DNA of 16,248 nucleotides from NCBI GenBank assembly GCA_947177315.1, contig CAMWTX010000013.1, forward strand, positions 1 to 16,248, in the 5' to 3' direction. This document shows positions 14,462 through 16,248 of the stretch, piece by piece (within the stretch, counting starts at the first letter, position 1; each line of letters begins with the position of its first letter). Under the pieces are notes generated by a model, which saw only the letters and a list, made by a program, of their open reading frames with translations, was not told the DNA's origin and did no database searches. A program made the translations under genes and the position numbers. Source of the DNA: an uncultured Bacteroidales bacterium (GTDB lineage Bacteria; Bacteroidota; Bacteroidia; Bacteroidales; P3).

Positions 14462-16248
14462 ATGCATTTTGAAATTAAACGGGTACGTTTATTCTTTATT
14501 GGTCTGCTTTTGACCATTTGCGGGAGTGCGCTTGCAAAGGAAGTGCAATTCAAGATATTTTGTGTAGAAGGAAATGGTTTTGTACGGGCTACAACAAAGT
14601 ATTATACTGAGGTAGTAGATTCTTCGGTTGATTCTTGTGCATACATTGGAGCGATAGATGGTGAATATATAAATTTTGCTATTAAACCGGGACCTCAGTA
14701 TTATCTTGCCAAAGTAATAGAAAAGTATAATAACTTGACTGTATGGAATATATATGCTAGAACTGATGATACCCTCCATTTTCATGAAAAACATTATGCC
14801 TCTAGCGTCTATTCAGGATTTCGTTTCACCTTTAAGGAGGTTACACCTTGGGATGGAAGGAACGAACCCCGTTCATATTATGAAATGGATGATAACACTC
14901 GCTATTTCCCGGTATATCGTCCCCAGGCACTTGATGACGGTCAGGTTGCCATAAAGAGCATACAAAATAATTTTGAAGTTGAACCTACGGTATCTTGGAT
15001 TTGTGATATTGAGGATTGCGAGCTGTTGAAGGGCAACAACAAGACCTTAAAGAACTGTGTGTGGCAGTTGTCGGGAGGAAAAAGCCATACAATAACGGAC
15101 TTACATATTTTAAGTGGATATCAATTATGTAGAGATCCATTCTTTGTACCATATTCATTACGCTATGTTAGATGTACGGCAAATCCTACCAAATGGAGAA
15201 GCCCTTATTTTTTTCTTGATCGCTTTGCAAATTTTTATTTGATGGCAAATTCGGTCGATACGCTATCTTCCCATGATTGCATCAATTTTGGAGACTGTGA
15301 TAACGAACTTCCTGAGGCAACTTCTTTTTATGTGGCTCAAAATGCAAAAAACTTGATCAATTGGGGGAGTGTTACAAGCGCAATCTCACATCCGTTCCGG
15401 AAACCCAGTGTTTTTACAGGAATAGATACAAGCAAGCGTATTTCGTATGTCTTCAATTTCGGACGTATGCCAAAATTGATATCGGTGCCGGACGGAGCGA
15501 CACAACCTATATTCTCCCCTTATTTTAACGACAAAAATCTTGCGCCCGAAACGGAGATGCCGACTTATGGAGCGGTGGGCTATAACCTTGAAAGCCGCCA
15601 ATTAATCGACTCGGCATTCATGCGCAACCTAATGGGGGATAGTGCCGAGCAAGATTTTATCTTCGAAGACGGCTTTTATCCGCGTCTGCGGCATATGGAC
15701 GAGAGGCCGGGGCGTTTGGCGGCCTCGCCGATATTGCTCTATCTGGGGGAGAATGCGGACAGTGTGGTTCATCCGTTCTATGTGGATACGAATTACGGGG
15801 TTCGTTGGGTCTCGTTATCTCCGGAATTAGTGGAGATAGTGGGAGATTCGGGTTTTGTGCGGATGCCCGTTGACAAGGACAGTGTGGTGCGGATAGAGGC
15901 ATGGAAAGAGGATTTCAGCAAGCATGTGTATCTTACGATTCGGGCAAGGAAGTTTGTGGATAATATTGAATATGATACGGTATGTCCGGGCGATTCGGTG
16001 AAGATGATAAATTCCTATGCACGGAAGGAGGGCTGGAATTATGATGTGGTTTGGGGTGAGGGCAACGATACGTCTCCTGATACGGTGTATCGCTTGTACA
16101 TACATCATTACACCACCTATCACGACACTTTCACCGACAGCTGCTATATCGAGGAACTGCCCTATGCGGTGGGCGGCCGTCCGATACAGGATTTCGGAAC
16201 ATACACCGAGAACCTTGTTACCACGGCGGGCTGCGACAGCGTGCGCGA
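14462..16248 (+). CDS. Large secreted surface protein, N-terminal 595 residues (3' end beyond window)
   Basis: The frame is open from ATG 14462 to the window end with no stop (595 codons plus 2 bases). A signal peptide is clear (MHFEIKRVRLFFIGLLLTICGSALA, seen as basic start and hydrophobic core, cleaved near residue 25). The body is rich in aromatic and Cys residues. Residues about 400-412 contain FIFEDGFYPRLR, like the end of Bacteroidota surface repeat modules. Near the visible end, GTYTENLVTTAGCDSV resembles the GTYT...GCDS repeats of long surface or type IX-secreted proteins of this phylum. The C-terminal sorting domain, if any, is outside the window. I do not recognise the first 350 residues. 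Base composition is unlike its neighbours: line counts give 27% GC at 14701-14760 and 62% at 15661-15720. A promoter precedes it at 14347-14379. Confidence 0.8.
   Translation, partial: MHFEIKRVRLFFIGLLLTICGSALAKEVQFKIFCVEGNGFVRATTKYYTEVVDSSVDSCAYIGAIDGEYINFAIKPGPQYYLAKVIEKYNNLTVWNIYARTDDTLHFHEKHYASSVYSGFRFTFKEVTPWDGRNEPRSYYEMDDNTRYFPVYRPQALDDGQVAIKSIQNNFEVEPTVSWICDIEDCELLKGNNKTLKNCVWQLSGGKSHTITDLHILSGYQLCRDPFFVPYSLRYVRCTANPTKWRSPYFFLDRFANFYLMANSVDTLSSHDCINFGDCDNELPEATSFYVAQNAKNLINWGSVTSAISHPFRKPSVFTGIDTSKRISYVFNFGRMPKLISVPDGATQPIFSPYFNDKNLAPETEMPTYGAVGYNLESRQLIDSAFMRNLMGDSAEQDFIFEDGFYPRLRHMDERPGRLAASPILLYLGENADSVVHPFYVDTNYGVRWVSLSPELVEIVGDSGFVRMPVDKDSVVRIEAWKEDFSKHVYLTIRARKFVDNIEYDTVCPGDSVKMINSYARKEGWNYDVVWGEGNDTSPDTVYRLYIHHYTTYHDTFTDSCYIEELPYAVGGRPIQDFGTYTENLVTTAGCDSVR

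Noticed and set aside
14489..14794. Minus-strand 101-codon frame at the start of the secreted protein gene
   Set aside because: It arises from low GC content and is opposite a clear signal-peptide gene with a good promoter.

Overview
The window is chromosomal DNA from a member of the Bacteroidota, most likely order Bacteroidales. Supporting signs are the short ACT-less SerA next to SerC, a DUF3127 protein ending in DDLPF, a bacterial acyl-ACP thioesterase, a GH3-family protein, TAnnTTTG-type promoter boxes instead of a classical -10, and a secreted repeat protein with GTYT...GCDS motifs. Most of the window is GC-rich, gene-dense core sequence. I see no tRNA, rRNA, CRISPR array, insertion sequence or prophage gene.

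Region 1 (1-1418) holds the end of serC, a strong hairpin, a roughly 120-nt imperfect palindrome forming the serA leader, serA, and a shared convergent terminator. Together the two enzymes cover the first two steps of serine synthesis. Region 2 (1419-3161, minus strand) is an OmpA-family lipoprotein behind exodeoxyribonuclease III (xth). Region 3 (3372-4648, plus) is a translationally coupled pair: a secreted DUF2147 protein and an acyl-ACP thioesterase. A flavin reductase-like gene converges on it (4658-5254, minus). Region 4 (5324-7777, plus) is topB followed by a DUF3127 gene that lacks an ATG start.

Region 5 (7847-11949, minus) is a compact four-gene operon, in transcription order: GT2-like membrane protein, LptF/LptG-type permease, GH3-family amide synthetase, FtsB/DivIC-like division protein. 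Gaps are 12 and 7 nt, then a 14-nt overlap. The theme is envelope and cell division. It is divergent from tgt (12075-13211, plus), and the two facing promoters lie about 20 bp apart. A chorismatase-like gene (13206-14312, minus) overlaps the end of tgt tail to tail.

Region 6 (14462 to the end, plus) is the first 595 codons of a large secreted protein that runs off the window. Its first two thirds are strikingly AT-rich and its last third returns to the local GC-rich composition, so the gene looks mosaic.

The observations most worth following up are the palindromic serA leader, the mosaic secreted protein, a Tgt that has lost all three zinc cysteines, a GT2-like protein with degraded catalytic motifs in a conserved-looking envelope operon, the GH3 enzyme in that operon, and the chorismatase-like gene.
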